A program made the position numbers and the translations under genes. Shown here piece after piece: positions 37,641 through 52,133 of a DNA stretch of 64,000 nucleotides. The notes beneath the pieces were generated by a model. That model saw nothing but the letters and a program-made list of their open reading frames with translations. It was not told where the DNA came from and did no database searches. This stretch comes from Bactrocera neohumeralis (Eukaryota > Arthropoda > Insecta > Diptera > Tephritidae): assembly GCF_024586455.1 (NCBI RefSeq), contig NC_065923.1, forward strand, positions 65,817,076-65,881,075, read 5' to 3'. Positions within the stretch are counted from its first letter, which is position 1. Each line of letters starts with the position of its first letter.

Positions 37641-40600
37641 TAAAATTATGAACAAAGTCTTATTATTTTTAGCTAATACTACGAAGGGATATATTTTTTT
37701 AAGAAAAACTCGAGCAGAGTTACAAACAGATATCAGTCAGCATCTCGCAAACTTAGACGATAGATAGCTAGCTGTGAATTTTCCCTATCCCTAGAAAACT
37801 TGTTTGAGCTTTTAAAGGAACTCATTTTGGTAGCCTTAGTAAATATGCTTTCAGCTTCCCAGTACAAATTTGATAAGCAGATTTATAATCCCTCTTATTT
37901 GCGCAGATTACACAACCTCTTTGTTGAATCCTGACCTGACCTAACCTCTTAGCAAATTCGACAGCAAATTATGCAATGAGTCATTTCTTCTTCTTTCCGT
38001 TTCGTAGTAGAGTCATAAATATTTTAAACGAAAAATTCTGTTGTGCTAGCTTTTGGTAACAGTATATACCGTTATTTGATTCTATTTCGTGTTGCTGCTT
38101 TTTGAGAAAATGTTCGCGTGACAAACGAGCATTTTATGGCTTCCGTTGACCTGTGCCAATGCCAAGCTGTCGCGGTCTTCGCATATCCTGCCATTGTGAG
38201 CAAACATTTGCTTTGACACAAAAGTACAGTTATAAGTTAGTGCATATATATGCTTGTAATATGTATACTGTTGTCTTCTGTGCGACTTGAGTTCATTGTT
38301 GCTACCTTCTTTGCCTCGCAGCGTCGCTGCTGCTGCTGCTTTTGGTCGTTGTACTACTATTAGTTTTTCGCTTGGCAAGAAGTGATTGCCCTTTTCGACT
38401 ATAAAATTAACTGTAAATATTTAATGTGCGCTTATGCACGTATTCATTTATACATGCATACATACATAGAATCTTATATGTCATAAATATATCCCTTGTG
38501 TTGCGAGAGGCAACAAAACGATGGCACTTGTTTAGCGGTGTGTTTGTAGGGTGTGTGAAAAGCGTATCTGTTGCAATGCAAAAATGATTTTTTAGTTTTT
38601 CCGTTGTTTGCAGCGTTAAAATTTTACGATGGATTATCACGTTGCAAGTGTGATATGTTGCAGTTTCAGTTGCACTTTTTTGTATACTGCAGCGTTGCAT
38701 ACAAAACACACCCACCATTTCTTTTTTCGAGCTTAAAAATATAGCTTTACTAAGGCTTGCTACTCTACGCTAACCTTCCACTGCTTATCGCGGCGCTGCA
38801 CTTGGCTGAAGTGAACTCGAATGACATTCGCGAGTCGGTTTTACTCGTCAGAAACTCATTCGTCATACTTTTTAACATCAAACAGACAGTTTTTGGGCCG
38901 AAAGGTATGATACATAAAAGGCCGCTTCGGTATTCCCACTCGCTTTCTCACGACAAACATATACAAATAAGAAATAATACATCGTCTCTTTAATATGAAG
39001 CTTGTATCAAGAAAATTTATACTTGAAATTTAAATATATTGCATAATTTGGGTTTCGAACCCGGCATACAACGTGTGCAAGTCTCACACTCCAGCAGCAA
39101 AGCAACGCTTTCATCTTGCATACATACAAGTATTATCTGCGGCTACGGAAACCACAACAATAAGTTATATACGGTATACACAACAATTTTTCTCTTATTC
39201 TTTTTTTCGAAAACAAAAACATTAAAAATCCAACGAAATGCAATTTTTATATTTAGTAAGTAAAAACACGAAATAAAATTTTAGTCATAACCACACGCGC
39301 TGGTACGCTAGCAGTAAGCTTAGCAAAGATTTCACTCACTACTTTTACTACATTTTTCTTTTAATTTATTTTCCCGACTTTTATTTTAGCTAAAGTCCCG
39401 CAGGACACTTGCTGGCTGGTCAGGATTTGTTTAGCTTAAAAATTTATGTATTTTTGTCATGCTTGCAGCTAATAATTTCTGCTCATCCGCAAGTTTATTT
39501 GCCGCGCCATTCGAAAGCTTTGCATTTCTGCTTATTTCAGTAAAATGAAATATTAACATTTTTAGTGTAGTGTCAATGTTCGTTGGTGAGATAGCAATAA
39601 ATGTTTGCGAAATCTAAAAGGTTTTGTAAATGCAATTAACTAAAGGAAAGGGATGAAAGCTAGGAAGCGTTCAAGCTCATTATGGTGGCCGAAGGACGTG
39701 TTAGCAATGATATTTAAGAATGATCTTACATAATCCTTTGAAAAAAGAGCTATTATAAATCCAAAGTCATGTCATGACCTGATATTTCGATCCGAAGAAA
39801 AGTGATAGCTTTAAACTGGAGTCCAAGAAAATATAATAGTATATAAAGAAACCTAAAATAATGCTTGTCGTTAAAATAAAAAAATGGTTAAGCTCTGAAA
39901 GCCTCTCAATAAAACCCAGAAATGATTTTCGACTTATGAAGTGATCGAATTTTGTACAAAATTGAACTTAAATAACTCAAAGCAGAAGAAACGTCTTGTT
40001 GTTTGGAGAACTAAAGTTCAAAGTTTGACTTTAAATAGGATTACTTGCCAAAAAATAAAAAATATGGGTAATGCGAGATTTTTTTCTTTGAATGGATCGA
40101 TCTTTCGACACCTTGGAAACTTTTAATATAATTCTGTGGGAACGAACCGTCTCATGGATCTTCGTCTGTGTTTAAGTCCAGAAGCCTGGGGTCGAACAGA
40201 CGTCAAAATGAAAAGGAAGATTCCTCTTATTGCTTCGATATTACTAACTACTTCATTTACACACAAAGACCATTTCCTGTTTAACCACCAGAAGTCACTA
40301 TGTCACCATGGGACTTTTAAACACAAAGACCATTTTTTCCCTTTGACTTTAATTTCAGATTATTTCAATATTTTACCCCACTTTGACTTTAATTTCTAAA
40401 TTATGTTGTTCATTGTGTAGCTGAAAGTCTTTAGACCAATCGAAGAGGTATGGTTTTGAATAAGTAAATATACAGTATATAAATCTACGTTGTTCATTTT
40501 AATACTCATAAGAACCATTGGACCAAAAAAGAGGTCACTTTAAAGAAAATTCTCTCTTAAACCTTTCTAGTTCAGGCAATTAGTAGACCGTGCTGAATTC

Positions 40601-43600
40601 AAGAGTTTCAGTGAAGAAAAAAGTTATCATGTTTGGTTTTACCGAATCTTTGACTGTACTTATTTTGTACTGAGAGGGTTAAAAGAAGGATTGGTTGCTA
40701 TTGGGTCCTTTTATTGACATTTTTTAGATGGCTAAAATTTTTGAAAAACGAAAAATGTGTTCCAATATTTTGTATTTTTTGTAAATAATATATTTTTATT
40801 AAACCCAAACCGCATTGCTATCCTTTTTTTCCGAAAAACCTCTTCAGCAATAAACTTTTCCAACCGACTTCATTCGTTATATTACAAGATGACACTAATT
40901 GACACAAACTTGTTCGAAGATTAAGTCAAAACACTTAAATGACCTGCCATTAAGCCAATGTACTCCGCCTGACTGCCAGCCTGATCCCTAAAACAGTGTA
41001 TCCTTTTGTGCTTTTAACTTATTTAGAAAAATGTGCGCCACATTTCCTCACTCTTACTTCCTTTTTGTGTTGTTTTTTTCTACCTAAAAGTTAACTACAT
41101 CTAACTTAATCGCGTAAGTGTTTTAACACATGTATTTGTTGTATATTCACTGATCCCTACATGTGTCTTCTCGCATATGGCTCTCACAGCCTTTTTATTA
41201 CTTGTTGGCTTGTGCGTTATATTTCTGGTCTACCAAATGGCGCGCCATAAATTTAGTAAGCAATGTTGCTTCGTTGTTTCCTTGCTTCCTAGCTTTCTAG
41301 TGAGTTTTTTGAAAAATGCCGTTATGTCACTATACCTCCACTGTTCACTTCGCTGTTGCTTTGCCCCATGTCCTTTCAATTTTCTAATACAGCTTCCTTG
41401 CGTCACTCGCATACCGTCGCTTACTAACTGCTAGTAATTTTTCAACTATGCAACCAGCCATGTGCTTTGTGTTGTACGTTTATTCCTCCTTCATTTGCCA
41501 CTTAATTTTCCGACTTTTTTCTCGTTTCTTTTGCCCTCTGACTCAGCAACGCTTAAGCGGAGAGAAAGTTAAAAAAATTGTAGCGGGCGCACTTGCCACA
41601 AAATGTTGCAGATAACACCAGTGACATTATTAATTGCGTTAGTTTAATGCTGTAAGTGTGTAGTGTTTATCTTGTGCCTTTTTGATGTTTTATTTTTGTT
41701 TTGTTAAGCCAAAAATTTTTTGTTCAACAATTGTAAAATTTAGCGTTGTCCAAACTTAATTTTATTTTTTAAGTCCGTATTATAACTGATTTAATCACCA
41801 GTGTTGCCATGAATGGAATCGCTTTTGTATCTTCAAAAATTTAGCTCGCCGCATAAGTTTCTGAGGGTAGACATTTCGCTCGGTCTGGCACGAAAATTGC
41901 AAAATAAATTGAATAACGCTGAAATAATTCTAGAGTTGTAGCTCAATACTTTGAAAAAAGAATTAGGAACATATATCTCAGGTAGAGCAGGCCTAAATAG
42001 GAAAGCCTTTATATGCTGATAAAAAAGGTGCTCTCTGCTACATAGAATGTGTCATCACTTCTAGAAGATTTTAAGAAAAGTCGAACTACAGTCTGTATCA
42101 AACGAAGGGCCATATCAACCAACTTATTTTATAAAAAAAAAATCTTAAATCTGCATAATGGAGGAACTAATAAAAAGGCAGAATATAGAAGTTCCGTAGC
42201 TGGACTAAGGGATTTTAATCATCAAATGCCAATCAACATTCAGATGAACTATTCCAAGAGAACTCAAGCACATTCTGCAAGTGATATTGTAGTCTGAGTG
42301 TGCAATAAAATATTGGCACAAGAGTCTCTCACAATCGCCGAACTAAAATGTGGAAGATAAGTGGGCTTAGTGTCTTTTACTATAGAGAATGCATCTGAAA
42401 AAAATTAGAAACGCCTCCGGGATGGCAATACTCTGCAGTTATTAAGACCGGATGATGACCTACACCTTTTTAACTGAGTGATTTGATTGAATACAGGGTC
42501 TCCAGCTTGAAAAGTTTTCCGTCGAATACCGGCTTGAGTTAGTGGATGAAAATCAACGTAAGGAAGGACTTTCGAAGGGTAGAAGTTATTTTAAAAATAC
42601 TCTAAAAACAGTGGCTCAATCGTTTAGAGGAATACAGATCCAATTATTTAACTTATTATTGAACGAAAAAAATACTTACTATTTAAATTAGCCAATTTTT
42701 TCAAATAATTTTCTAATATCAAGGACTAATAAAGAGAAAAGACTTAAGATAGTAGAATATCGATATGGAAACCAAATCCTATAAAGGCAAGCCTTAGAAC
42801 ATCAAAGAGAATTTGGAAAACCAAAAAACGATGCTTTGCATACTCTTTCGAATTAGCCAGAATTTGAAAGAAAGGCTTTCATTTTTCATATTTTGTGGTA
42901 ACAAAAGCATTTAAAATTGTTGAACAGAAAAAAAAGAAGAATCCACAAAACCGCCTAAGTAATAATGTAAGTAAAAAGAGCGCAAGCAGTTGGATTTACT
43001 TCAACAAATTTCCGCGGCTTTTCGCGCATCAAAGTGACAATAAGAGACGCCGCACAATATATCCTGCTGTGCTGAGCCAAATTCTGATTGACTAGCTAAA
43101 CTCGGGTGGTGTATTGTCGTTTTTTGTTGGTGGGTTACGTCAGTAAGTAACTGTTGAGTGCCGATGATTATGCGTATTTGTGTATGTACCGCCGCCACTG
43201 AGGTCCTTTTATGCTTGACGGCATGATGAATTCTTAAGCACACAGATTTGCTGTATTTAATAGGCATTAGCGCGCCTTTTGTACTTTTCTTCAAAACTTG
43301 TGTGCTTCTTATTTTGTGGTTCAGTGAATAAAAATTAATATTTGCCAAATTCTTTAATATTTGTTTAGGGTGAAAAATTATTTAATTCGAATATAAATTG
43401 TGGTGATATTAGTTAGTTAGTTCCTGCAAGATATTTTCTTAATTCCTGTAAGACTCGCTAACCTCCAAAGCTCTGTTCAAAAATTTTCACTACCTCAGAC
43501 CTTTACACATTCATAACCTACCTAATTAATATCTCTTTAAGCTCGCCACTCAGTCTTTTCAATCGATGATCCTTCATATAAAAATCATTTTATGAGTTAC

Positions 43601-46600
43601 ATCTGTTTATGTATATCCATGAAGTCTACTAATGAGACTCATTTTAGTTACAGACTGTTCGCATAGATGATGAAAATGGCAAGAGTCGACGTACCTTAAG
43701 CATAGTCTCACAAATGCAAGAAGTTCAAGGAGAAAAGTTGTGGTGTTTTTATTTCGCCATCCTCGAGCCAAATGCCTCAATTGACAAGTGTCTAATTTTC
43801 TCTTCTTACAAAACTCATGCCGATTGAACAGTAATCCAACAGGGGCACTAGTACTAAAGAAAATCAAACTTAGATAAGCGTAAGCCCTGCGCCCATCGAT
43901 ATCTCTCGTTTAATAGTCGGGGCTTTGAGTTGAGAAAGAAAATCTGAACATAACGAAACAGACGTAGAAACTAAGCGTCGTGATTCTTAATTTCCATTTC
44001 TTGCAACTTGTGATCCAAAATCCACTCAGTTAGTATTATCAATTCATTTGTTTTTGTCTAAACTGAAAATTTTGGGTTGAGTGGGCAGCGATTACGACCA
44101 CTTCTTCTGAAAATCAAATTAGATATAGTATCAAAATGAATGTCCACTAACACCAATCATGAATTTGTAATCTTTATAACTTAATTTAAGGAAATTCATG
44201 AGACATCCTTAATAGTGAAACGTTTATCGCGGAGTGGAAATGAAACTTCAAAGTAACGAAATATAAAAAAACGCTCTGCCTTATAAGTCTGTCCAGTAAT
44301 TTTGTTACACTAAACTCTAGTGGATGCAATTTCTATAACTAAACAACATCCTTGTTAGGGTTTGAGTCAAAGAGAACGACAAATACCACAAATTTTACGA
44401 AATAAGCCAGTGTGTGCACCAGAATTTATTAAAACTATATTCTAAATCAACTACTACTTCTTAGAACTTGACTGCTTTATATGTCTCGTTGATATTATCT
44501 ACAACAGGAGCTCCCTGTAGGTACATCCTTTCTCTTGGCTGGGTGCCCTTTTGACTTAAATCTTACACAGCTTACTGACACATAAATATATGAGTGCATG
44601 GAAGTATTTATTAGTAAATATTGTCTACAACGCAATGCCAAGAATAACTGCGGAGACAACAGGAATTTTAATTTCTAAACAAATTTTCGGCAAAAGGACA
44701 ATCGTAAATTAGTGCGGCAAAGTGGTAAAATCGCAGAAATAGTTGCTTGCGTGACTGGCGTTGCACAATAATGCAGTAGTAAGTTTATGTGTGTGAGAAA
44801 CTAGCTTGTCGTAAGGATAACGGAATTTCGCTATGTAACTGTACATACAAACTGGCATATCCTTGCTGCTTATTTAGAGACTTTGGTGTATGGTCGCGCG
44901 ACCATAAATTCACTAACAAATAGAAAGTATAGAAGCAAACGGTTTGCGGTGGGACGCCGCGCATACTTATCGCCACAACAAATACTTTATTGCATGTGCG
45001 ATGTTGCATGCAACAAAATTACAATACACCAGTGTATACGATTTACAACAGCCAAATGACGGCGCTAGTTACAGCGCTAAGTCAAGCTAAGTCAATGTGG
45101 CGACAAATCGGAGTAGACTTTGGTCATTCGCTGCACGGCGAAGAATTTGCGCAAGGATGTGTCGCAGGATATGCAACTACCAGTTCGTAGTGTAACACAA
45201 AATATGGCTTAAATGCATGCAATAAATACAGAAACAATAGCAACAAATGCCTTGTTGACTAATAATACGGGGTTATTGTAATAACAATAACAACAAATCC
45301 ATTGTAGTCATGGTGGCAATAGTCGTAAACCGCGCGGCCAATTTGTAATTTGTACAATTGCACCAACGCGCCAAAAATGTTGGTGGCAATATAAGAACAA
45401 CAACAACAATGGCAATAGGTGCATAAAATAACACAAATTTTTAATAAATTTATGTGACAGTCGAAGTAAACGCGCACGAGCGTAAGGATTTGCGGCCAGA
45501 CAACAATGTCCTTGCCACAAGCAGGCACTGAACAGCGCTTTCGCTCACTTCGCGTCCTCGGTACCAGCAATAGAAGCGTATATACGGGATATTTAGAGCT
45601 ATTGTACGCTTTACTGCCGCTAAAGACCCACTTTGTCGCCACGATTTTACTACTGAAATCCGCCCATCACTGTGATTTTTTGGATAATTTGTGGTCAGCA
45701 AATTGGCTGGTTGTATTTGTGGGACTGCAATTTAATTGCAATTTAGAAGAGCTCTGAACGTTGTTAATTCTTAAGCGCAGTATACTCTTATTTTACAGTA
45801 ATTACAGCAAAAAAATTTCTGATTTCGAGTGAGCCGAAAGTACGATTTAAAGTATTTTTATATGCTCATGAAGTAGCCATAAAGCAATTACTTAAATCAC
45901 TTACACTTGCAATTTGTAATTATAATTTTTCCTTTCCGGTCGACGGTGCTTAAGAATTTCTGCTTATTTCTTCTGAAACTTGAATTGAGCTCAGCCTTTT
46001 TCCTATTCACTCTAAAATGCTACTGAATTTGCTGTCAGCATTTCGAAACTTCACAGAACGAAACGATTCTTATATCTTCAAACCCTTCTCTAATAACGAA
46101 AAAACAAGGAGCTGCAAGATTTTGGAAGCCCACTTTCTACTATTACAAATCCGGTTTCTACTTCAATCACCAATATGAATAATTTTACGTATCTTTAGAG
46201 ATAACTATACTCGATTCAAGTCCTCAAAGTTTACTAAAAAATATCACCACAAATCGCTTTCTAATGGTAAAATGTTCTCCAATCTTCCAAAACCTATTAA
46301 TTTTGCCACCTAAATGATATTTTGGTGTACTTTAAGGTTCGGATAAGAGCCCCCTTGGCTTCTTGTAACTTACTACTTACCTGTTGGTCCTCAGGCTAGC
46401 TAAGCAAGCGTTGGTCAACTACTAGAGCTCTTCACTCTCACCAAAGTCAGTGGTTGAAACGGATCTAAAAAGACACTGGATCGTGATTCATGCAGTAAGA
46501 TTGAAGGATTCTGCTCATGCAATGCATCACATGATCGGAAGATCAGATAGAGTCATCTTAACACTTCTTTCTCCAGCCTTTGCCAGATCCAGGTAAAAGC

Positions 46601-48639
46601 AACTCACATCTCATACTTTTAAACATACAAGTGAAATAGCGACAATAGAAATAAGGCACCCAAGCATAAATCTGAAATTTCTCAATGACTGATAGCCAAT
46701 GATAGGAGTTTTTCATCTGGTTTCACAAATGATTGTACAGTCTAAGTTAGTTAGTTAAGTTTCAGTCAGCCAAGTAATCTAACTTAAGACTCGAGGTTAT
46801 TCTCATATTTTCAATGTCTATTATAATTACCATCGTAAATGTCATTGAAAAGATTTGGAGCTCAAATCTCAATCAACTCAATATAAAACATTTCAGTACT
46901 TTTTAATTGTTGGATGCTACCTACAACCCAAACAGAGTGAGCGCTAAACATCCTATTTATAAGACGTAAAAGTAATACCACATCAAATCAATTATGTAGA
47001 TACTAGCTTCTAGCTTCACCCAATACAAAAATGAAATTAATACAAAATAAACCAGTTGGCATTAAGAGCACTTGCTTCAAAATGGGAGTAAAACAAAAAG
47101 ATGAGCACTTGACATTTTAATGTGGCCATCACATACTCTCCCATCGCAGTGACAGGTGATGACGCTGACATTTTTCGCTTGAATTGATAGCTCACTGAAA
47201 GAGACATTTAATTATGGTTTACCAAAAGTAAAACTAACTACTTAAGGACCAGAAAAAAGCGGGTAAACGCCGTATCACAAAAGTGGAAATGACAAAATGA
47301 CATACAAATACACTTAAATGCTATACATACATATGAACTGAGTTACAGACGATTGCACTTGTCAACGCTTCGGCACTCCGATTACAGCACAGCTGAGTAG
47401 TTCATCAACGCATCAAATGAATAGTTAAACACTAAACGAAATGAAATGAGCGAATTGTGAGCACACAAATCAAATGTCACTGTCATTTTGGCTCTTTGCC
47501 TGCACTTTGCATTGGCATTGTGACAGTTTAACTGTCATCCTTGCGCTTTGCAATAGTTTTCGTTCTAATTTTCGAATCACCCTTATCAAAAGCATAGCGG
47601 AAAGAGGGGGCAATCACATTCAATTAGCGCTGCTACTGTTTGCTTTTTCACTTTTTCAATTTTCACCATTGTCTGCTATTCATTGGGCATTTGCTGCTCA
47701 TTTCTGCCACATATGCCACAATTTTTTGACTGCCCCTGCTTGCGACAAGTGCTCATATTTGTTTACTGCCGGTTTAATAGAAGTTAAATGCCTCAGTTTC
47801 GGTTTTCAATTATGTCACATTAGCGGCATTTATATATTTACATATGACGTGCATATATTTGTACATAAGTTTATATCTCCGTGTCTATTTGAACATATGC
47901 ACACATGTTGGTATATTGTATTTGGTAGCAAATCTGCGCTAATCGCATCAGCATCATTCCATTTACAGCCCAACGCCACCCTGCAGCGAGAAAATATGAA
48001 GAGAGTTTACCTGATTTGCTCGCGAGTTCTTTTATAGTTTTGTGTAAGCGAAGTTATTTTTTTTACAATATATACTATATAATTTTTTAGAATTTTTCAT
48101 GATAATGATAAATCAAGCTATTTTTACAATAATTTAATTTGAGCCTTTACTCCATTTTTCTCTATTTCCGAGTCTTTCCGTTTATGAACTAGCACAGTTC
48201 ACTTCCTTTTTATGAAATCTGAGAGAAAACGGTGACCATCTTCTTGCTGAACCATAGAACAGTCTTCATCTTATTCGGAATAAGGTGAAGTCCACTGTAT
48301 CGACTGTTCCTTGGTCACCGCTGTGGGCCAGTAAGATCATTTTTTATCGGTGGTCACTAAAAGACACAGGATTTTCTTCGGTTTGCGTTTAAGTTTTCTC
48401 TCCGTTGTGCTTGTTATTCACCGACAGCTTTCTCATTCTTATTATTCGGTTTAAGATATGACCAACATACCTACTTTCGCGGCTTTCCCACGCATTTTCG
48501 ATACGAGATCGTAGAAATTTTTCATATAATCTCACATGGCAGCCATTTTCTGCGCAACTAGATGTGACTCATAAAACGCTTAGCGTGAGCACGTTGAAAC
48601 TTGTTAAACCAATTTTTTACCATCTTTATTGAAGGAGAA
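37641..48639. other. Large intergenic region, no gene seen
   Basis: About 11 kb has no convincing gene. A CTG/GCT trinucleotide run lies at 38326-38340. Short direct repeats (ACACAAAGACCATTT at 40259 and 40320; CTTTGACTTTAATTTC at 40341 and 40381) are visible. The longest frame is 47474-48037 plus (187 codons), rich in His, Cys and Phe and without any recognisable domain or splice context; I regard it as a chance frame. No tRNA or known repeat was recognised. Confidence 0.5.
38326..38340. repeat. CTG trinucleotide run
   Basis: About five CTG/GCT units occur in non-coding sequence. Confidence 0.85.
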
Positions 48640-49350
48640 GAGACTTCGCACACAGCATTCCATCGCTATGTGATAATCACCGACCAAGTTTTTTGATTGG
48701 TACAAATTATTCAAAGAAGATCGAGAACACGTTGACGACGAACCACGTCCATTACGGCCATCAACATCAATTGATGATCAACCTGTCAATAAAAAAAAGG
48801 GATTGAGTTAGAGATATTACTGGCATCGTTGGAATATCGGAAGGATAAGTGAAAACCATTTTGAAAGATATTTTGGGCCTAAGAATAATGAAAGCTCGAT
48901 TGGTTGCAAAATCATTAAATTTTTTTCGTCGCGTTAACGTCTGTGAAACAATGCTTTCCGACTACCAGGATATCATGAAACGTATTGTTACTGCTGATGA
49001 ATCTTGGATCTATGCTAACAACCCGCAAACAGATGATCAATGGGCCGAATATCGAGGTAAAGATGAGACGAAGCCGAAAAAATAACGTGAAAGCAGGTCA
49101 AAAATCAAGGTTGTGTTAAGAGTTTTCATTGATTATCGAGGTGTGGTGTACTCCGAATTCCGTACGATCGACCAAACTGTTAACAAGGAATACTATTTGA
49201 GTGATATACGTCCTTTGCGCGAAGCTACTCGTAATAAGAGGTTAGAATTATGGGCCGACCGCTCTCGGTTTTTGCAACTCGAAATAAAGCAAAAGTCTTA
49301 AAATTACGGAGAAAGTCTTACTATTTTTTGCTTATAGTAGTATACGGCTG
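48640..49350 (+). pseudogene. Mariner transposase relic, C-terminally truncated
   Basis: Plus-strand reading gives WYKLFKEDREHVDDEPR (48705-48750, end of HTH region), RDITGIVGISEG (second HTH), VKTILKDILGL, KARLVAKSLNFF, RVNVCETMLSDYQDIMKRIV, TADESWIYANNPQTDDQWAE (first catalytic motif TGDESWIYAYDPETDDQ), KVVLRVFIDYRGVVYSEF, DQTVNKEYYLSDIRPLREAT and LELWADRSRFLQ. The sequence stops before the HHDNAPSH block and the YSPDLAPCD motif, so two of the three catalytic Asp residues are missing. A 3'-end-like motif AAAGTCTTACTATTTTTTGC follows at about 49309. The copy at 37109 has the same motif at its 3' end. Confidence 0.85.
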
Positions 49351-51858
49351 TGGCGTTATGGATGAAATTGCCATTTCTTACTTGGCAGAGAAATTTTGAA
49401 ATATCTTATTTATATAATCTAAATTGATTTTTCAAGTCCATCTGGGGATGAAAATTAGCTATATTATATTTATATCACACATATTTTTTTTTTGTTTCAG
49501 AATTAAGTTATTTCACATATTCACAGAAATCTGAAATCATATATTTATACATTGTGGTATTTAAATGCATAATACCCAATACAATGACTGTGCTTTGTGT
49601 GAACAAATATAAAAATACATTTATCTATAACGCTGAAATGCCATTAAAAAATTAAAACCCATTCATGCGGAAATAATTCGTTAAAAACCGATGAATGAAT
49701 GTGAAACAGTTGGGTTTTTACTAAAAATTTGTCAGCAAGCAATTTGCAAATGTATCAAAACAACTACAATAAAATAAACAATTACTTATACTACATATTT
49801 CACCACTCTTTACTCAGCGTTTCATAAATTCATGATTTACAATTCCGTTAAACTGATTTTCACTCTTTCACTTTGTAATCCGCTTTTGCGCGAATATTTG
49901 ATTGAATTTCATACGCTTGAAGCGAGCTTACACACAAATTCATTCTAAATGCCACAGATTGCATTGCGTTGATGGCCAGGTTCCGACTCACTTGCCTAAG
50001 GGTTGCCCAGGCGGCGATGAAGTGGGGCGTAAAGTATTAATCGGGGATACTGTTTCAATTTAGCGACACGCTCGAGTGCGTGAAATTGTGACAAATGTTT
50101 AAAGTGAAATAGAAATCAGTGAAAAAAATTTCAATAATCCAATTTGACTTTGTGAAAGGCTTTAAAAATATCATTTATATATAAAAATTTGAATGAAATG
50201 GAAAATTTGCAATAAAGTAACATTAATAGTTAACTTATGGATTTTTGGGTAATAATGGCATAATGTCGAAAAGAGTGTGCGGAGAATATGCAAAACTGTA
50301 TTACAGTTGTGTAAGATTTTAAAGATTTACTTTATTTTTTATTTGAAATAAAATTAGTTAATTTTATATTAAAAAAAATTAGTTATTAAAAATATCTTTG
50401 ACAACTGAAAAGTTTCGACAAGCACAGCTTTAGTCCAACCCGATGTAAAGCACATAACTCTCATATTGATAAAAGCTTTGCTGCATACTTTGAAAGATCT
50501 GTCTCGATATTGGCGCTGATTGAAGTAGTTATAACTTATGAGATTAAATTTAATACCACGAAGAAGCTAAATACAAGAACAAATAATGTCGAATCATTAC
50601 CCCGTATACATCCTCCTTATCAAAAAGCTCTATAACTCATTAAAAAGTCCTCATTTATTCTGAAATTATATAACTATAATGTGGATAAGTAAAAATAGAA
50701 ACTAAGGTTTTTTGCACTGGAAATTATTGTGTTCCCCTGATCTAAATTGATAATTAATGACTCAATATCTGAACAATCAAAATGTATATTTGACAGGAAT
50801 TAGTTTCTTGTCATGAGCTTAGAACAATACAATTTTTTTTAAGAAAAACTTCTCAAACCAAACCACCTGTGTGTTTAAACGAATTCAAAGAAATATTGAT
50901 AAACTTTTGACTGTTTTGTGTATGAATAGTAGTACTGGCGACAGCTTCCTATATTATGCGGAGCAAAGAAGAAAATATTTTACATTCTAAGAAAAAAATT
51001 TGCCTGCAATGTATAAATTTAGAACGTATTTATTGCCGGCCAAGGTTCGACCGTTTTTGGAAAAATGTTTTCTAGAATTCCAGATTTTGCTCAGCCGCAT
51101 TTTAACCTTACCGCCTTTTGATTGGAGGTTATGTGCCCTAAGCACTCGGCTGCGGCACCGGCTATTTTTTATACACACGCTTTATAACTAAGCGACCAGT
51201 GAAATGCTCAGGAGATAAGCAACTGTTTCGCATAAGTTGTTGTTGTGTCCCGAAGTCTTAATTTTAAACTGAGTACTGCTATCGATTAGTAATTGAGTTC
51301 GCTACTCCGACAGTTTTCGGTGAGGTAGGGCGAACCTAGCGCCATAAGTTTCACAAGCGGGGACTGACTCAGCTATGTTATATGAGTCATTGATGCTTAG
51401 GGCTGTATAATAGTACAGAAATTGGTGGGATCGAAAATATTCACCAAAACTTTTTTATTAGTTTTTGTATCTATTTTTATGATTTCACAGAAATATGTGT
51501 ATATATGTATATCTGTTGTGTTGCTTTGATGCTAGAAATAACAAATTTCTTCTTCGTTCCGAAATTCTTACATTATTTAGGCATCGCACTCTGTTACTTT
51601 TAAAACTATTCATATATGTGTCTTTTTGTGTCTTACCTTAGCGGTTGTCTCTCCCTTATTTGTAAAAGTTATAAAATAAATATTATAAAATAAATAATTA
51701 TTTATTGGATTTTTTCACAAAAATCTTATCAGACCTTATCAGCGCCCCACAGGTTGAAGCTCTTCTCAGGAAAGGTCAAATTCAAAATTTGTTTAATATT
51801 ATATATTTATTTTCACACCCTAATGTGTTTTCAAACTATTTTTTATAGGAAATTCGTT
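49351..51858. other. Intergenic DNA, no gene seen
   Basis: No protein-like frame was recognised; overlapping opposed frames at 50987-51191 are shadows of each other and have no motif. Two CTTATCAG sites (51725, 51735) lie near the right end, upstream of the CLIP gene. Confidence 0.5.
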
Positions 51859-52133
51859 AAATCGCATGATCTTGGTGGCCAACTTACGGGTCCATTTCTT
51901 GAGATGAATTGTTCTCCGAAGTTTCAAAATGGCCATAGATAATTCATTCATAAAAAATGGCCACACAGTGCATTTTTCGGGATGCATGGGCAGTTGGCCA
52001 CCAAGATCATGCGATTTAAAACTATATATAAATATATATAAGACATTCTATATATAAATATATATCAGCATTCTGAAATATTTTTACGTATAAAGATATT
52101 TACGTTTGCCTGGGAGCCGGCATGTACTTATCA
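51725..52133. promoter_or_regulatory. Three GATA-type sites upstream of CLIP-SPH gene
   Basis: CTTATCAG (reverse complement CTGATAAG) occurs at 51725-51732, 51735-51742 and 52127-52134. In flies, GATA sites near immune and haemolymph protein genes bind Serpent in fat body and haemocytes. Three matches within about 650 bases of the start codon are suggestive only. No convincing kappa-B site was seen. Confidence 0.3.
51859..52017. pseudogene. Fold-back fragment of a Tc1/mariner-type transposase
   Basis: The minus strand of 51859-51925 reads FGEQFISRNGPVSWPPRSCD then LT, matching the block before the third catalytic Asp of a Tc1/mariner-superfamily transposase (SRSGPVNWPPRSCDLTPLDY). The plus strand at 51990-52019 reads GSWPPRSCDLK, the same block again. 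The minus-strand read from about 51980 down reads HPEKCTVW, another motif of the same family. Bases 51859-51884 and 51992-52017 form a perfect 26-bp inverted repeat with about 107 bases between them. It is a rearranged, non-functional relic. Confidence 0.7.

Noticed and set aside
39045..39075. TTCGAAC-like box resembling a tRNA T-arm (GGTTTCGAACCCGG)
   Set aside because: Neither strand gives a matching acceptor stem, D-arm or anticodon arm at the right spacing.
41177..41434. Frame starting with a signal-peptide-like leader (MALTAFLLLVGLCVIFLVYQ)
   Set aside because: After the leader the translation is low-complexity Phe/Leu/Cys with an opposing minus-strand frame. No further exon or domain was seen.
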